Source of the DNA: Streptomyces rapamycinicus NRRL 5491 | GTDB taxonomy: Bacteria; Actinomycetota; Actinomycetes; Streptomycetales; Streptomycetaceae | Length of the DNA: 64,000 nucleotides | Direction of reading: 5' to 3' | Assembly (NCBI RefSeq): GCF_024298965.1 | Contig: NZ_CP085193.1 | Coordinates: 10,292,001-10,356,000, forward strand | Shown here: piece by piece, positions 7,532 through 15,554 of the stretch | How positions within the stretch are numbered: position 1 is the stretch's first letter | Layout: every line of letters begins with the position of its first letter | Notes under the pieces: model-generated | The model's input: the letters and a program-made list of their open reading frames with translations, nothing else | Databases searched by the model: none | Told to the model about the DNA's origin: nothing | Translations under genes and position numbers: made by a program

Positions 7532-8305
7532 GTGGCGCGTCTCACCGCTCCGGCCCTTCGCCGGGGCCTGGACATCCTGGAACTGCTCATCGACCAGGAT
7601 GAGGGGCTACGGGTTCCGGAGATCACCCAACACCTCGGCCTGCCCCGTGCCACCACGCACGAACTCGTCAACACGCTGGCCGACCGCGGCTATGTGACGA
7701 TCTCCAAGGAGACCGGACGCGTCGCGATCGGGCTCAGCGCCCTGCGTCTCGGCGCGGGCTACGAACGCGGGCTCGACCTCGCCACCGTGGGCCGGGAGTG
7801 CGCCGGCGAGGTGGCGCGGGCATGCGGCGAAACGGTCCAGGTCGTCGTGCGCGACGGCGGATTCGCCGTGTTCATCGTGCGCATCGACAGCAAGTACTCG
7901 GTCCGGCTGGTGTCCCAGGTGGGGAGCCGCCTGCCCGCCTCCTGCACCGCGGGCGGAAAGGCTCTGCTCAGCGCCCTCTCGGCCGGGGAACTCGATGAGC
8001 TGTTCCCGAACGACAAGGCGCTGCGGCAGATGACCTCCAACAGCATCTCCACCCGCAAGCAGCTCCTGTCCGAAATCGAGACGGCCCGCGAGCGCGGCTG
8101 GACCGAGGAGTACTGCGAGTCCAACGACCACGCGGCCTGCGTCGCCGCCCCGGTGCACGACCGCCTGGGCAACTGCGTGGCGGCCATGAGCATCTCGGTG
8201 CCCACCCCGCGATGGGGCGACGCGGAAAAGGACCACTACGTCGAACTGGTCCGCAACGGCGCGAAGGCCATGGCGCGACGCCTGGGAGCGAGCGTGCCGT
8301 CGTAA
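7532..8305 (+). CDS. IclR-family transcriptional regulator
   Basis: 257-residue regulator with an N-terminal winged helix-turn-helix (LRRGLDILELLIDQDEG, then VPEITQHLGLPRATTHELVN) and a C-terminal effector domain (SRLPASCTAGGKALLSALS, the usual IclR loop with a conserved Thr-Ala-x-Gly-Lys-Ala, and NDHAACVAAPVHD). GTG at 7532 is preferred over the ATG at 7514 because GGGAGG sits five bases before it. The upstream region carries GGACGCTGTCT, matching sites in the first 4 kb, so it probably controls the oxidative catabolic cluster despite the TetR pair in between. The effector is presumably a pathway acid. Confidence 0.85.
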   Translation: MARLTAPALRRGLDILELLIDQDEGLRVPEITQHLGLPRATTHELVNTLADRGYVTISKETGRVAIGLSALRLGAGYERGLDLATVGRECAGEVARACGETVQVVVRDGGFAVFIVRIDSKYSVRLVSQVGSRLPASCTAGGKALLSALSAGELDELFPNDKALRQMTSNSISTRKQLLSEIETARERGWTEEYCESNDHAACVAAPVHDRLGNCVAAMSISVPTPRWGDAEKDHYVELVRNGAKAMARRLGASVPS

Positions 8306-8325
8306 CACGCACCAGCGCGCACTGG

Positions 8326-8775
8326 TCACCGGACGGTTTGGTGGCGGCGGGTGCGGAAGTAGGCGCGGCTGCTGGGGGAGTGGAGGAGGGTCACGCCGGT
8401 GGCGGAGATGGCGATGGCCAGGATGGCGCGGACCGCGTAGTCCGGCTGGTAGACCCCGCCCGGGTCGGAGAGTCCGCGCATCGCGTGCGGGAGCAGATAG
8501 ACGAGGAAGAGCACGGCCGTCACCGTCGCCGTGACGCGGGCCGGGCGGCCGCCTTTGCGGAGCCGGAGGGCGGCGCCGACGGTGATGAAGAGGAGCAGGT
8601 ATACGAACTGGGTCAGCTCCGGGTCGTTCACGGCGATGGTGGCGCTGATGAACGCCGAGACGACCAGCAGGACGGCGGCCGCGGTGATGTGGCCGGGGCG
8701 CTGGACCGGGTCCGGGGCCGAGTCCGGGTCCGCGGCCGGGCCCGGCCAGTGGTCATCGTCCGGTGAGCCGGTCAT
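8326..8775 (-). CDS. Small four-helix membrane protein, conserved hypothetical
   Basis: 149 residues with a proline/aspartate-rich N-terminus and four hydrophobic segments: HITAAAVLLVVSAFISATIAV, FVYLLLFITVGAALRL, ATVTAVLFLVYLLPHAM and AVRAILAIAISATGVTLLH. The basic tail RTRRHQTVR suggests a cytoplasmic end. The ATG at 8773-8775 has a strong AGGAGGG site. It converges on the IclR gene with 20 bp between stops. I do not recognise a function. Confidence 0.75.
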   Translation of the reverse strand: MTGSPDDDHWPGPAADPDSAPDPVQRPGHITAAAVLLVVSAFISATIAVNDPELTQFVYLLLFITVGAALRLRKGGRPARVTATVTAVLFLVYLLPHAMRGLSDPGGVYQPDYAVRAILAIAISATGVTLLHSPSSRAYFRTRRHQTVR

Positions 8776-8854
8776 CGTGCCCTCCTTGTCCGCGGATCCG
8801 GTGGCCGAGCGGCGGCCGTGCCGGGGTCGTGGCGGGCATCGTCCGTCCGGGGGA

Positions 8855-8975
8855 CCGGGACCCGTCCCGGACCGGACACGGCATTCAACTCGTACGCTTG
8901 TGGGGGCCGATGAGCCCCGTGCCGTGGCGACGGGGCGTCCTCCCGCCGCACGCGCCCGCTTCGGGACGGGTCCCG
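8855..8975. promoter_or_regulatory. Two CGGGAC-N2-GTCCCG palindromes upstream of the FHA gene
   Basis: CCGGGAC-CC-GTCCCGG at 8855-8870 and CGGGAC-GG-GTCCCG at 8962-8975, 107 bp apart. A third, longer copy lies just after the FHA gene at 9871-9890. They could be operators or RNA hairpins; the regulator is unknown. Confidence 0.5.
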
Positions 8976-9050
8976 GAGGAGGGCGCGGACCCTGGTGGGA
9001 GTGCGTGTCCGCGCGCGTGTCGAGAATCGCCAGAACCGAGGAGACCGCCG

Positions 9051-9842
9051 ATGCCCCTCTCCGCCAGCCTCGCGCGCGGAGTCGCGCCCAGCACGCCCGG
9101 CATGCTGCACGCCCGCACGCTGACCGGCGATCTCAGCGCCCCGCCCCGGCCGGGGCTGACGGTCCGTTTCGGGCGGGGCGAGAAGCCGGATGTGGATCTG
9201 GGCGTCGGTGTGGACGACCTCCGGGTGAGCAGGCGCCACGGCGAGCTGACGTATCGCCAGGGGCAGTGGTGGCTGCGGAACACCGGGCGGCAGCTCGTCC
9301 GGCTGCCGCGCGGCACGATGATGCACCTCAGCACCGAGCCGATCCCGCTCGACACCGGCTACACCCCGCTGTTCGTCAGGGGTTCCGGCTACCGTGAGCA
9401 CCTGGTCGAGCTGTATGTGGCGGGCCATGACGACCAGGGGCCGGTGTCGCGGCGGCGCGCCGAGACGCTCAGGCCGGAGATCTGGCCGCTCGACGACGAC
9501 GAACGGCTGCTGCTGGCCGTCCTCGGCCAGCGGTATCTGCTGTACGAGGAGGATCCGCGCCCCCTGACGTACGCCACGGCGGCCAAGCAGCTCATGTACC
9601 TCCGCCCGGACGCGGGCTGGAACGAGCGCAAGATCGAGTATCGGGTCGAGGCCGTACGCCGCCGTCTGCACAGCACCGGCTTCAGATACCCGGTGATGCA
9701 CGACAAGTCGCAGGGCCGCCCCGCCGACAACGGGCTGCTGCACAACCTGCTCAAGGGGCTGGTGGAGTCCACCACGCTCGTACCGCCCGATCTGGACCTC
9801 ATCGAGGACGACGCCCTCTGGCCCGATCCCGCGCCGGAGTAG
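9051..9842 (+). CDS. FHA-domain protein
   Basis: 263-residue cytoplasmic protein. Residues about 30-90 hold a forkhead-associated phosphothreonine-binding domain: LTVRFGRGEKPDVDL (Gly-Arg of strand 3), DDLRVSRRHGEL (the Ser-Arg-x-His core) and WWLRNTGRQ (the Asn). The C-terminal half has a region that looks like a winged-helix/transcription-factor-like fold (LDDDERLLLAVLGQRYL, PLTYATAAKQL, ERKIEYRVEAVRRRLHSTG) often seen behind FHA domains in Streptomyces. ATG at 9051 follows GAGGAG. It is flanked by GGGAC-N2-GTCCC palindromes. Binding partners, perhaps the nearby Ser/Thr kinase, are inference. Confidence 0.8.
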   Translation: MPLSASLARGVAPSTPGMLHARTLTGDLSAPPRPGLTVRFGRGEKPDVDLGVGVDDLRVSRRHGELTYRQGQWWLRNTGRQLVRLPRGTMMHLSTEPIPLDTGYTPLFVRGSGYREHLVELYVAGHDDQGPVSRRRAETLRPEIWPLDDDERLLLAVLGQRYLLYEEDPRPLTYATAAKQLMYLRPDAGWNERKIEYRVEAVRRRLHSTGFRYPVMHDKSQGRPADNGLLHNLLKGLVESTTLVPPDLDLIEDDALWPDPAPE

Positions 9843-9870
9843 CCCGAGCCATTCGGCGCTGACTGCCCGT

Positions 9871-9890
9871 TTCCGGGACCCGTCCCGGAA
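9871..9890. promoter_or_regulatory. Third GGGAC-N2-GTCCC palindrome
   Basis: TTCCGGGAC-CC-GTCCCGGAA, perfect 9-bp arms, located after the FHA gene stop and 63 bp before the alginate lyase start. It could be an operator for the lyase or a terminator for the FHA gene. Confidence 0.5.
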
Positions 9891-9952
9891 GCGGCGGCGA
9901 ATCATGCCTGTCGCCGAACCAAGTCGCCGAACGAACAGGAAGGAACACCCCC

Positions 9953-10735
9953 ATGAGGTGCATGCGCATCGTCGTCCTCGCGGGCATCACCGTGGCAGCC
10001 ACGACGGCCGCCCTCGCGCTCCCGGCGCAGGCCGACATTCCGGCCCGTCACCACGGCCCGGCCGCCCAGTGCGAGTACCCCGCCGACGTCCTCGATCTGA
10101 CCAACTGGAAGCTGACGCTGCCCACCGGCGAGGACGAGGATCCGACCGACGTCACACAGCCCGAGCTCGCCACCTTCTCCGCCAAGCCCTGGTTCCAGGT
10201 CACCGGGGACTGCGACGCGGTCCGGTTCCGCTCCTCCGTCAACGGCGTGACGACGGGCGGCTCCAGCTACCCGCGCGCCGAACTTCGGGAGATGACAGAC
10301 GAAGGGGAGGAGGAGGCAAGCTGGTCGACCGGCGAGGGCACCCACACCCTCGTGGTCAAGGAGGCGTTCACCGCGCTCCCCAAGGAGAAGCCGCACCTCG
10401 TGGGCGCCCAGATCCACGGCGGGGACGACGATGTCACGGTCTTCCGCCTCGAAGGCAGCAAGCTCTACATCACCGACGGCGACGACGCCCACCACCACCT
10501 CGTCACCGACGACTATGAGCTGGGCACCGAGTTCGAGGCCAAGTTCGTCGCGCGGAACGGGAAGATCGACGCCTATTACAACGGGGAACGTGAGACCACG
10601 ATCTCCTCCGACGGCGACACCAACTACTTCAAGGCGGGCGCCTACACCCAGGCCAACTGCGACAACTCGGACCCCTGCGACGATGACAACTACGGCGAGG
10701 TCCACATATCCAGCCTCAAGGTCACCCACTCCTGA
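9953..10735 (+). CDS. Secreted alginate lyase, polysaccharide lyase family 7
   Basis: Cleaves alginate by beta-elimination outside the cell. The first ~28 residues are a Sec signal peptide (MRIVVLAGITVAATTAALAL then PAQA-D). The three PL7 motifs are all present: YPRAELREM at 106-114 (R-x-E-L-R), QIH at 153-155 and YFKAGAYTQ at 225-233. QIH is the variant associated with guluronate-preferring or bifunctional lyases. An insertion rich in Asp/His (DGDDAHHHL) lies between motifs 2 and 3. At 260 residues it is a single catalytic domain with no carbohydrate-binding module. GGAAGGAA precedes the ATG. Confidence 0.9.
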   Translation: MRCMRIVVLAGITVAATTAALALPAQADIPARHHGPAAQCEYPADVLDLTNWKLTLPTGEDEDPTDVTQPELATFSAKPWFQVTGDCDAVRFRSSVNGVTTGGSSYPRAELREMTDEGEEEASWSTGEGTHTLVVKEAFTALPKEKPHLVGAQIHGGDDDVTVFRLEGSKLYITDGDDAHHHLVTDDYELGTEFEAKFVARNGKIDAYYNGERETTISSDGDTNYFKAGAYTQANCDNSDPCDDDNYGEVHISSLKVTHS

Positions 10736-10746
10736 CCAGGGGGGGC

Positions 10747-10784
10747 GGTGCCGGGTCGCACCCGTCGCGGGGAGGCCCGGCACC
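10747..10784. terminator. Terminator hairpin after the alginate lyase
   Basis: GGTGCCGGG / CCCGGCACC arms with a 20-nt loop, 12 bp after the stop. The remaining intergenic DNA to 11072 (337 bp in all) is the kinase leader; I see no gene in it, only GC-rich alternating CG tracts and a TAGGAGGGGAG ribosome site at its end. Confidence 0.65.
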
Positions 10785-11072
10785 GGCGCGACGCGCGAAC
10801 GCGCGCCGATGGCATGTGACAGTGGCGCCTGCCCCCGTCGCATGTGCTCCCGCAACACCGCAACCTCCACAAAGGTGAAGATTTCTGGAGTGGTGGGTGA
10901 ATTCCCTTCTCAACCGGCCAGGTCCCACGCGCCTCCGGCGTGAACCGAGCCCCGTACCGCCCTCACGAACGCCGCAACCGGTACGTGTCTTTCCGCGTAC
11001 GCAGTAAGTTCGATCCGCGTGCGGTAACGGCAGACAGCAGCGGTTCTGGTCTCGTAGGAGGGGAGTGTCGTC

Positions 11073-12941
11073 GTGCGGCGGGGGGAGAAGGTCGGCAAGT
11101 ACCGGCTCACCAAGGGGCCCGTCGAGGGAGGGAGAGGCGCGGTCTGGTTCGCCGTCGACACGGAGCTGGGCCGGTCCGTCGTCCTCAAGCGGGCCCTGCT
11201 CGAGGACAACAGCCAGGCCGACTTCGACGAGCTGCTGGCCGAAGCCCGCGCCCTGGCGAAGTTCAGCCATCCGAACGTGGTCACCCTCTACGACGCCGTC
11301 CGCGCGGGCAAGGGCAGGAACGCCACGTTCTGGCTGGTGATGGAGCATGTGACCGGCGGCAGCCTGGACGTCCCGGTGAAGATGGCCCCCGAACTCGCGG
11401 CACATATCGGCGCGCAGATCGCGGCCGCGCTGGCGGCCCTGCACCACAAGGGCCTCGTGCACTGCGACGTCAAGCCCGGCAATATCGTGATCACCCCCGA
11501 CAGGGTCGCCAAGCTGACCGACTTCGGCGCCGCGTACCGGGTGGACGGCAGCGAGACGATCACGCCCAACGGGCCGGTCAGCCTCACCCCCTTCTTCGCC
11601 GCCCCCGAGGCGTTCCGGGGCGCGCCCGAGCGTGCGTCCGATGTGTTCTCGCTCGGCGCCACTATGTACTGGCTGGTGACCGGGACCCCGCCGATGCGCG
11701 GCGCCGGGCGGGCGGTCCGGATGGAGGCCATCAGCCCCCAGGTCGGGCCGCTCGGATCCATCCTCACCGCGATGCTCCAGCGCGAGCCCGGGGCCCGGCC
11801 CGCGGCCGCCGAGGCGCTCGCCGCCCTCAAGGACATCGCGGGACCCCCGGACCAGTTCCCGGCCCTCCCGATGGCCCCGTCGACCACGCCCTACACGGAC
11901 GTCCTGACGCGTGGCGAGGTTCCGGCGGCAGGGCCGCCGCGCCGCACGGCGACGCTGGTCCGGCGGCGCCCTTTGCTCATGGCCGGCGCCGCCGCCGTCA
12001 CGGCACTGGCCATCGCCGTTCCGTTCATCGTGATGAGCCTGGGTGACGATGACGGGGCCAAGGCCGCCCCGGCACCGGGCAGAACGGCCGCCGCGGGCTT
12101 CATCGGCGACCCCCGTACGGCCGACCCCTGCGCCCTGCTGAACGCCACCGTGTTCCATCGGTACGACGAGGCCCGGCTCGACCGGGATTACGGCAATTTC
12201 AACCGGTGCGATGTCCTTCTGCGGGAGCGGAGCGAGGAGGTCGTGGACGTCAGGGTGGAGCTCGACGCCGATTCGCTGCCGGAGGGCGTGGAGAGGAAGA
12301 CCGAGGGCAGGGTCACCGTCGTGGAGCGCGCCGCCGAGGACGACGAGTGCGAGCGGGCCGTGGCGGTGACCGGCGCCCGCGACAACAGCCTCCGGGTCAC
12401 CGCGGCGGCGAGACAGCCCGACGAGCTCAAGGAGCCGCTGTGCGACACCGTCGATCGCGCCGCGAAAGTCGCGGTCAAGGTGCTCAACCGCGGTGAGATC
12501 CCCCGGCGTTCCCCGGACTTTCCGTCCAATTCGCTGGCCCACCTGGACGCGTGTACGTTGCTCGACGTCAAGGCGCTGGAGAAGGTGCCCGGGATCGACG
12601 CCCGGGACCCGGACGTCGGGTTCGGCCGCTGGCAGTGCCAGTGGAAGTCCACCACCAGCGAGTACGAGGTGGACTTGCGCTTCGACCAGGGCGATCTGCC
12701 GCACGACAAGGGCGCCCGGTCGACCAAGCTCAGCGATCGTCAGGCCATCGTGCTGCCGGAGGACGAGGGCCCGGGGAGCTGCCGCGTCGAGGTGGTCCAC
12801 CGTGACTACACCGGCCTGGACCGGGTGAAGGGCACCGAGCGGGTGGCCCTCGTCATGAAGGGGGCGGGCCGCAAGGGACGGCCCTGCGAACTGGCCACCG
12901 ACCTCGCCGGGTCGGCCGCCGCGGCGTTGCCACCCGCCTGA
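11073..12941 (+). CDS. Receptor-type serine/threonine protein kinase
   Basis: 622 residues: cytoplasmic kinase domain (about 10-275), one membrane helix (about 300-322, RRRPLLMAGAAAVTALAI...) and an extracellular region. Kinase motifs seen: glycine loop GPVEGGRGAVW, ATP-anchoring Lys39 in VVLKR, the catalytic loop HCDVKPGN (Asp132, Asn137) with Cys in place of the usual Arg, and DFG at 150-152. The HCD loop implies activation that does not need a basic pocket for a phosphorylated activation loop (non-RD kinase; family knowledge). The outer part carries two similar Cys-containing modules starting DPCALLNATVF and LDACTLLDVKAL, like tandem DUF3558-type domains. GTG start with TAGGAGGGGAG. Confidence 0.88.
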   Translation: MRRGEKVGKYRLTKGPVEGGRGAVWFAVDTELGRSVVLKRALLEDNSQADFDELLAEARALAKFSHPNVVTLYDAVRAGKGRNATFWLVMEHVTGGSLDVPVKMAPELAAHIGAQIAAALAALHHKGLVHCDVKPGNIVITPDRVAKLTDFGAAYRVDGSETITPNGPVSLTPFFAAPEAFRGAPERASDVFSLGATMYWLVTGTPPMRGAGRAVRMEAISPQVGPLGSILTAMLQREPGARPAAAEALAALKDIAGPPDQFPALPMAPSTTPYTDVLTRGEVPAAGPPRRTATLVRRRPLLMAGAAAVTALAIAVPFIVMSLGDDDGAKAAPAPGRTAAAGFIGDPRTADPCALLNATVFHRYDEARLDRDYGNFNRCDVLLRERSEEVVDVRVELDADSLPEGVERKTEGRVTVVERAAEDDECERAVAVTGARDNSLRVTAAARQPDELKEPLCDTVDRAAKVAVKVLNRGEIPRRSPDFPSNSLAHLDACTLLDVKALEKVPGIDARDPDVGFGRWQCQWKSTTSEYEVDLRFDQGDLPHDKGARSTKLSDRQAIVLPEDEGPGSCRVEVVHRDYTGLDRVKGTERVALVMKGAGRKGRPCELATDLAGSAAAALPPA

Positions 12942-12992
12942 CGGCCGTGGCGTCGCCGTCCGTCTGAACCGCCGCCCGTGCGCCGCGCCCGG

Positions 12993-13604
12993 TTAAGGGA
13001 GGCGGGCTCGCCAGGTGTGCGATGTCCGCTCCACGCTCGCGGCCAGTTTCCTGGTGGCAGGATCGGCGCCCGCCGAGCGCTCCGAGTGGGCGACCCTCAC
13101 CGACTGGTCGAGGTGTTCGCGCATCGCCGCGAGGAAGAGCGCGTCGAAGGCGGTGCCCTTCGCCCGCTCGATGGTGCGCAGTTCGTCCTCCGTCACCATG
13201 CCGGGCATGTCGTGCCCCGCGTGCGGATCGGTGTCGGGTACGCCCGCCCGGGCGAGCAGCTCTCGCAGCCGTACGACTTCGCCGCGACAGGCGGTGGCCA
13301 CCGGTTTCGCCCACTTCTCCACCGCGGCGTCGGAGGAGTGGCCCGGGACCAGGTCCAGCAGGAGCACCGCTTGGTCGTCCATCGCGATCATCAGCTGGAT
13401 CCAGCCGATGTCGCTGGAGTTGAACGTCCCCGACGTCGCTTGCCCGCTCGGGGCCCGTGCGGCGGGGTGCCGCGCCGCCGATGTCGACCGCGCCTCGTCC
13501 GACGGCTTCCCGCTGTCCTCGCCGCATCCCGTGGCGAGCAGTACCGCCAGTATCGCCAGTACCGCTACGGACGCCGCGCGCCGCGCGGCGGTGGCCGCCG
13601 CCAT
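12993..13604 (-). CDS. DUF305-like lipoprotein
   Basis: 203-residue exported lipoprotein: signal with lipobox LATGC (Cys27), then a low-complexity linker and a four-helix DUF305-like domain. In DUF305 proteins two His-His pairs are usual (MIPHHQQAV and MIxHHxGAV); here they read MIAMDDQAV and MREHLDQSV, so only one His remains. The GMVTEDELRTIERAKGTAFDALFL core is well kept, so the family call holds but any metal role is doubtful. A short HAGHDMPGM segment could bind copper. The ATG at 13602-13604 is the only one placing the signal peptide correctly. Function unknown. Confidence 0.75.
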   Translation of the reverse strand: MAAATAARRAASVAVLAILAVLLATGCGEDSGKPSDEARSTSAARHPAARAPSGQATSGTFNSSDIGWIQLMIAMDDQAVLLLDLVPGHSSDAAVEKWAKPVATACRGEVVRLRELLARAGVPDTDPHAGHDMPGMVTEDELRTIERAKGTAFDALFLAAMREHLDQSVRVAHSERSAGADPATRKLAASVERTSHTWRARLP

Positions 13605-13642
13605 GGCGACTCCCCTCGTCTCTCGTAGGCGTGGGTGTGGGT

Positions 13643-13677
13643 GTGGGCGGAGCCCCCCGTCACGGGGCTCCGCCCAC
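13643..13677. terminator. Terminator hairpin after the DUF1996 gene
   Basis: Perfect 14-bp arms GTGGGCGGAGCCCC / GGGGCTCCGCCCAC, 7-nt loop, between DUF1996 (ends 13724) and the DUF305 gene start on the same strand, so the two are likely separate transcripts. Confidence 0.75.
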
Positions 13678-13723
13678 CGGCAGGACGGGGCCGCCCTGCC
13701 GGGCTGTGCGTTCTCCTCCTCGG

Positions 13724-14668
13724 TCAGGGACGGCCGTCGGCGCCGCACTTGACGATCACATTGATGCAGTCACGCACCCGCCGGGCCATCTCGTCCTCGG
13801 GCCACGCGTTGAAGAAGTCACCGTGCATGGTGTATCCGGCACCCGACGCCAGCTTGAGCCGTGCGGGGTCGCCGTTGACCGGGTAGCGGAGCACCTGGCG
13901 CAGCTTCGGCACGGCCACCGGGTGCGTCGCCGGGCACTGGCCGCCGACCGGGTACGCCATGTGGCTCTTGTGGTCGGGGGAGTCCAGGTCCTTCCCGTTC
14001 CAGCACTGCGGGAAGTCGAGGTAGGACTCCAGCATCGAGTCGGACGGGCAGTTCACGAAGCCCTTGGAGGGGTTGACCTCTCCGTGGTGCAGGCACGACC
14101 AGCGCGCGATGGACGTGGGGTCGCCGACGCCGGTGGCCTTGGCGTTGCCCGCCACGATCCGCAGCCCCTGGGGGAGCGGTTTGATGGTCGCGATCACATC
14201 TTCGCGCACGCCTTCACCGAGGTAGTAGAAGGTGGTGCCGGTGGGTTCGACCTCCTTGCCGCCTGCGTAGAGGGTGGGGGTCCAGTACGACGACAGGTCG
14301 GTGGTCGGGCTGCAACTGGTCCGGCCCCGCTTCAGGGCGGCCAGATCGGTGTGTGCGTTGGTCGAGTCGTTACCGAAGAAGCTGTGCATATGGGACGCGC
14401 CGGGGAGCCCCGGGAACACGATCGGGTCGTCCGGCAGCCGGTGGGTGAACGGGCACTCGGCGACGAACTCCGCGACGCGCACCGGTGCTTCGGCGCTCCG
14501 TGGGCTCGGCGCGGCCTTGTCGGTGGCGCGGAGCTCGGCCCGCGCACTGGCCGGGCCGGTGGACAGCATGGACAGGATGAGGCCGACGGCGGCGAGGACG
14601 ACACCCGGTCCTCGCCAGCGGCCGAGGACGCGCCGTAACGGCGGGAAGCGCGGGGGTGTAGGCGACAT
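13724..14668 (-). CDS. Secreted DUF1996-domain protein
   Basis: 314 residues: a basic N-terminus and a hydrophobic signal/anchor (GPGVVLAAVGLILSMLSTGPASA), then a DUF1996 domain covering the rest. Seen: FVAECPFTHRLPDDPIVFPG, the signature SHMHSFFGND, SSYWTPTLY, WSCLHHGE, NCWNGKDL-like FPQCWNGKDLDSPDHKSHMAYP, and HGDFFNAW near the C-terminus. The many conserved His suggest a metal-dependent or carbohydrate-active extracellular role, but the domain has no established activity that I know of. ATG at 14666-14668 follows AAAGGAGAG. Its promoter region holds two palindromes (see 14750-14822). Confidence 0.85.
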   Translation of the reverse strand: MSPTPPRFPPLRRVLGRWRGPGVVLAAVGLILSMLSTGPASARAELRATDKAAPSPRSAEAPVRVAEFVAECPFTHRLPDDPIVFPGLPGASHMHSFFGNDSTNAHTDLAALKRGRTSCSPTTDLSSYWTPTLYAGGKEVEPTGTTFYYLGEGVREDVIATIKPLPQGLRIVAGNAKATGVGDPTSIARWSCLHHGEVNPSKGFVNCPSDSMLESYLDFPQCWNGKDLDSPDHKSHMAYPVGGQCPATHPVAVPKLRQVLRYPVNGDPARLKLASGAGYTMHGDFFNAWPEDEMARRVRDCINVIVKCGADGRP

Positions 14669-14749
14669 GACTCTCCTTTCCGTGCGCACACGGGAAGAGC
14701 GAAAGAGCGGGAGAGGGAGCCCAGCGGTGTGGTCACGCGGGGCCGTCGG

Positions 14750-14822
14750 GAGAGCGCTCTCAGAGAGCGTTGCCGCGGACGTTAAAGGTGACTCAGGTCA
14801 CTGTCAAGAGTCCGCGGCAACG
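14750..14822 (-). promoter_or_regulatory. DUF1996 promoter with nested palindromes
   Basis: On the minus strand TTGACA (14803-14808 region), 17 bp, then TAACGT make a good promoter. Between them lies GTGAC-N4-GTCAC (14788-14801). The whole is enclosed by a perfect 13-bp inverted repeat CGTTGCCGCGGAC / GTCCGCGGCAACG (14768-14780, 14810-14822). Downstream, GAGAGCGCTCTC (14750-14761) is a perfect 12-bp palindrome like LacI-family operators of the CebR type (GAGCGCTC core, family knowledge). Sugar control is inference. Confidence 0.6.
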
Positions 14823-14860
14823 ACGAGTCCGTTGTCGCCTTCGAGCCCGTGGGGTTCCGA

Positions 14861-15400
14861 TCAGTCCGTGGAGTCGAGCTCGGCCCGCTCGGTCGCGAGC
14901 GAGTGAATGAGCAGCAGCACGATCCCGGAGATCAGAAAGACGCGGGTGGCGGCCTCCAGCCCGTTCCACTGCTTGGACTGCCACATGGCGAACCACTCGC
15001 CGCCGATGGCGATGAACCCGGCGCCGAACAGCAGCATCAGCATCAACAGCCCCACGGTGCTGGCCTGACGGGCGCGGCGGACGCCGCCTCCGCGCAATCC
15101 CGCGCCCCACATGGCCGTCGCGGCGAGGAGGACCAGGGCGGCGACGCTCTCCCAGACGATGATGGCGACGTAGGCGGTGTCCTGGAGCGCGGTGGACTTG
15201 ATGGCCCGCCACATCAGGTCGTCGTCCTTGAACGTGGTGTCCATCGCCAGGACATGGCGGACGAACTGCTGATTGCTGTCGAAGTCGGTGATGTTGCCGA
15301 GGGCGACAAGCGCGATGTACAGCGCGATCGTCCCGGTGAGCACTCCCGAGACGGCGGAGTAGGTGCGAGGGGAACGTATTCTGCCGGTGCGCTCGCTCAC
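14861..15400 (-). CDS. DUF2165-family small integral membrane protein
   Basis: 179 residues with four predicted membrane helices: SGVLTGTIALYIALVALGNI, an AYVAIIVWESVAALVLLAATAM helix, STVGLLMLMLLFGAGFIAIGG and a C-terminal VFLISGIVLLLIHSLA. The loop NITDFDSNQQFVRHVLAMDTTF is the DUF2165 signature. GTG at 15398-15400 is used (GGGGAGA upstream). It has no operon partner on this strand. Function unknown. Confidence 0.8.
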   Translation of the reverse strand: MSERTGRIRSPRTYSAVSGVLTGTIALYIALVALGNITDFDSNQQFVRHVLAMDTTFKDDDLMWRAIKSTALQDTAYVAIIVWESVAALVLLAATAMWGAGLRGGGVRRARQASTVGLLMLMLLFGAGFIAIGGEWFAMWQSKQWNGLEAATRVFLISGIVLLLIHSLATERAELDSTD

Positions 15401-15501
15401 GATGACTCTGTCTCCCCGTTGTATTCCGTTGATCGGACCGAGCCGTAGCGTACAACTGTCTGGATCACGGCGGTCATGGACGCCGTAGGTGATGCGCTGC
15501 T

Positions 15502-15533
15502 GTGCCCTCCGGGATGGAGGTCCCGGAGGGCAC
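15502..15533. terminator. Terminator hairpin
   Basis: Perfect 13-bp arms GTGCCCTCCGGGA / TCCCGGAGGGCAC with a 6-nt loop, 21 bp after the stop of the Ig-like fragment. The decayed gene has kept its terminator. Confidence 0.75.
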
Positions 15534-15554
15534 GACGTGGTTTCCGCCGGAGCG

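Noticed and set aside
10722..12800. 692-codon open frame on the minus strand opposite the kinase
   Set aside because: Shadow frame caused by high GC content; no domain, and the plus-strand kinase motifs are unmistakable.
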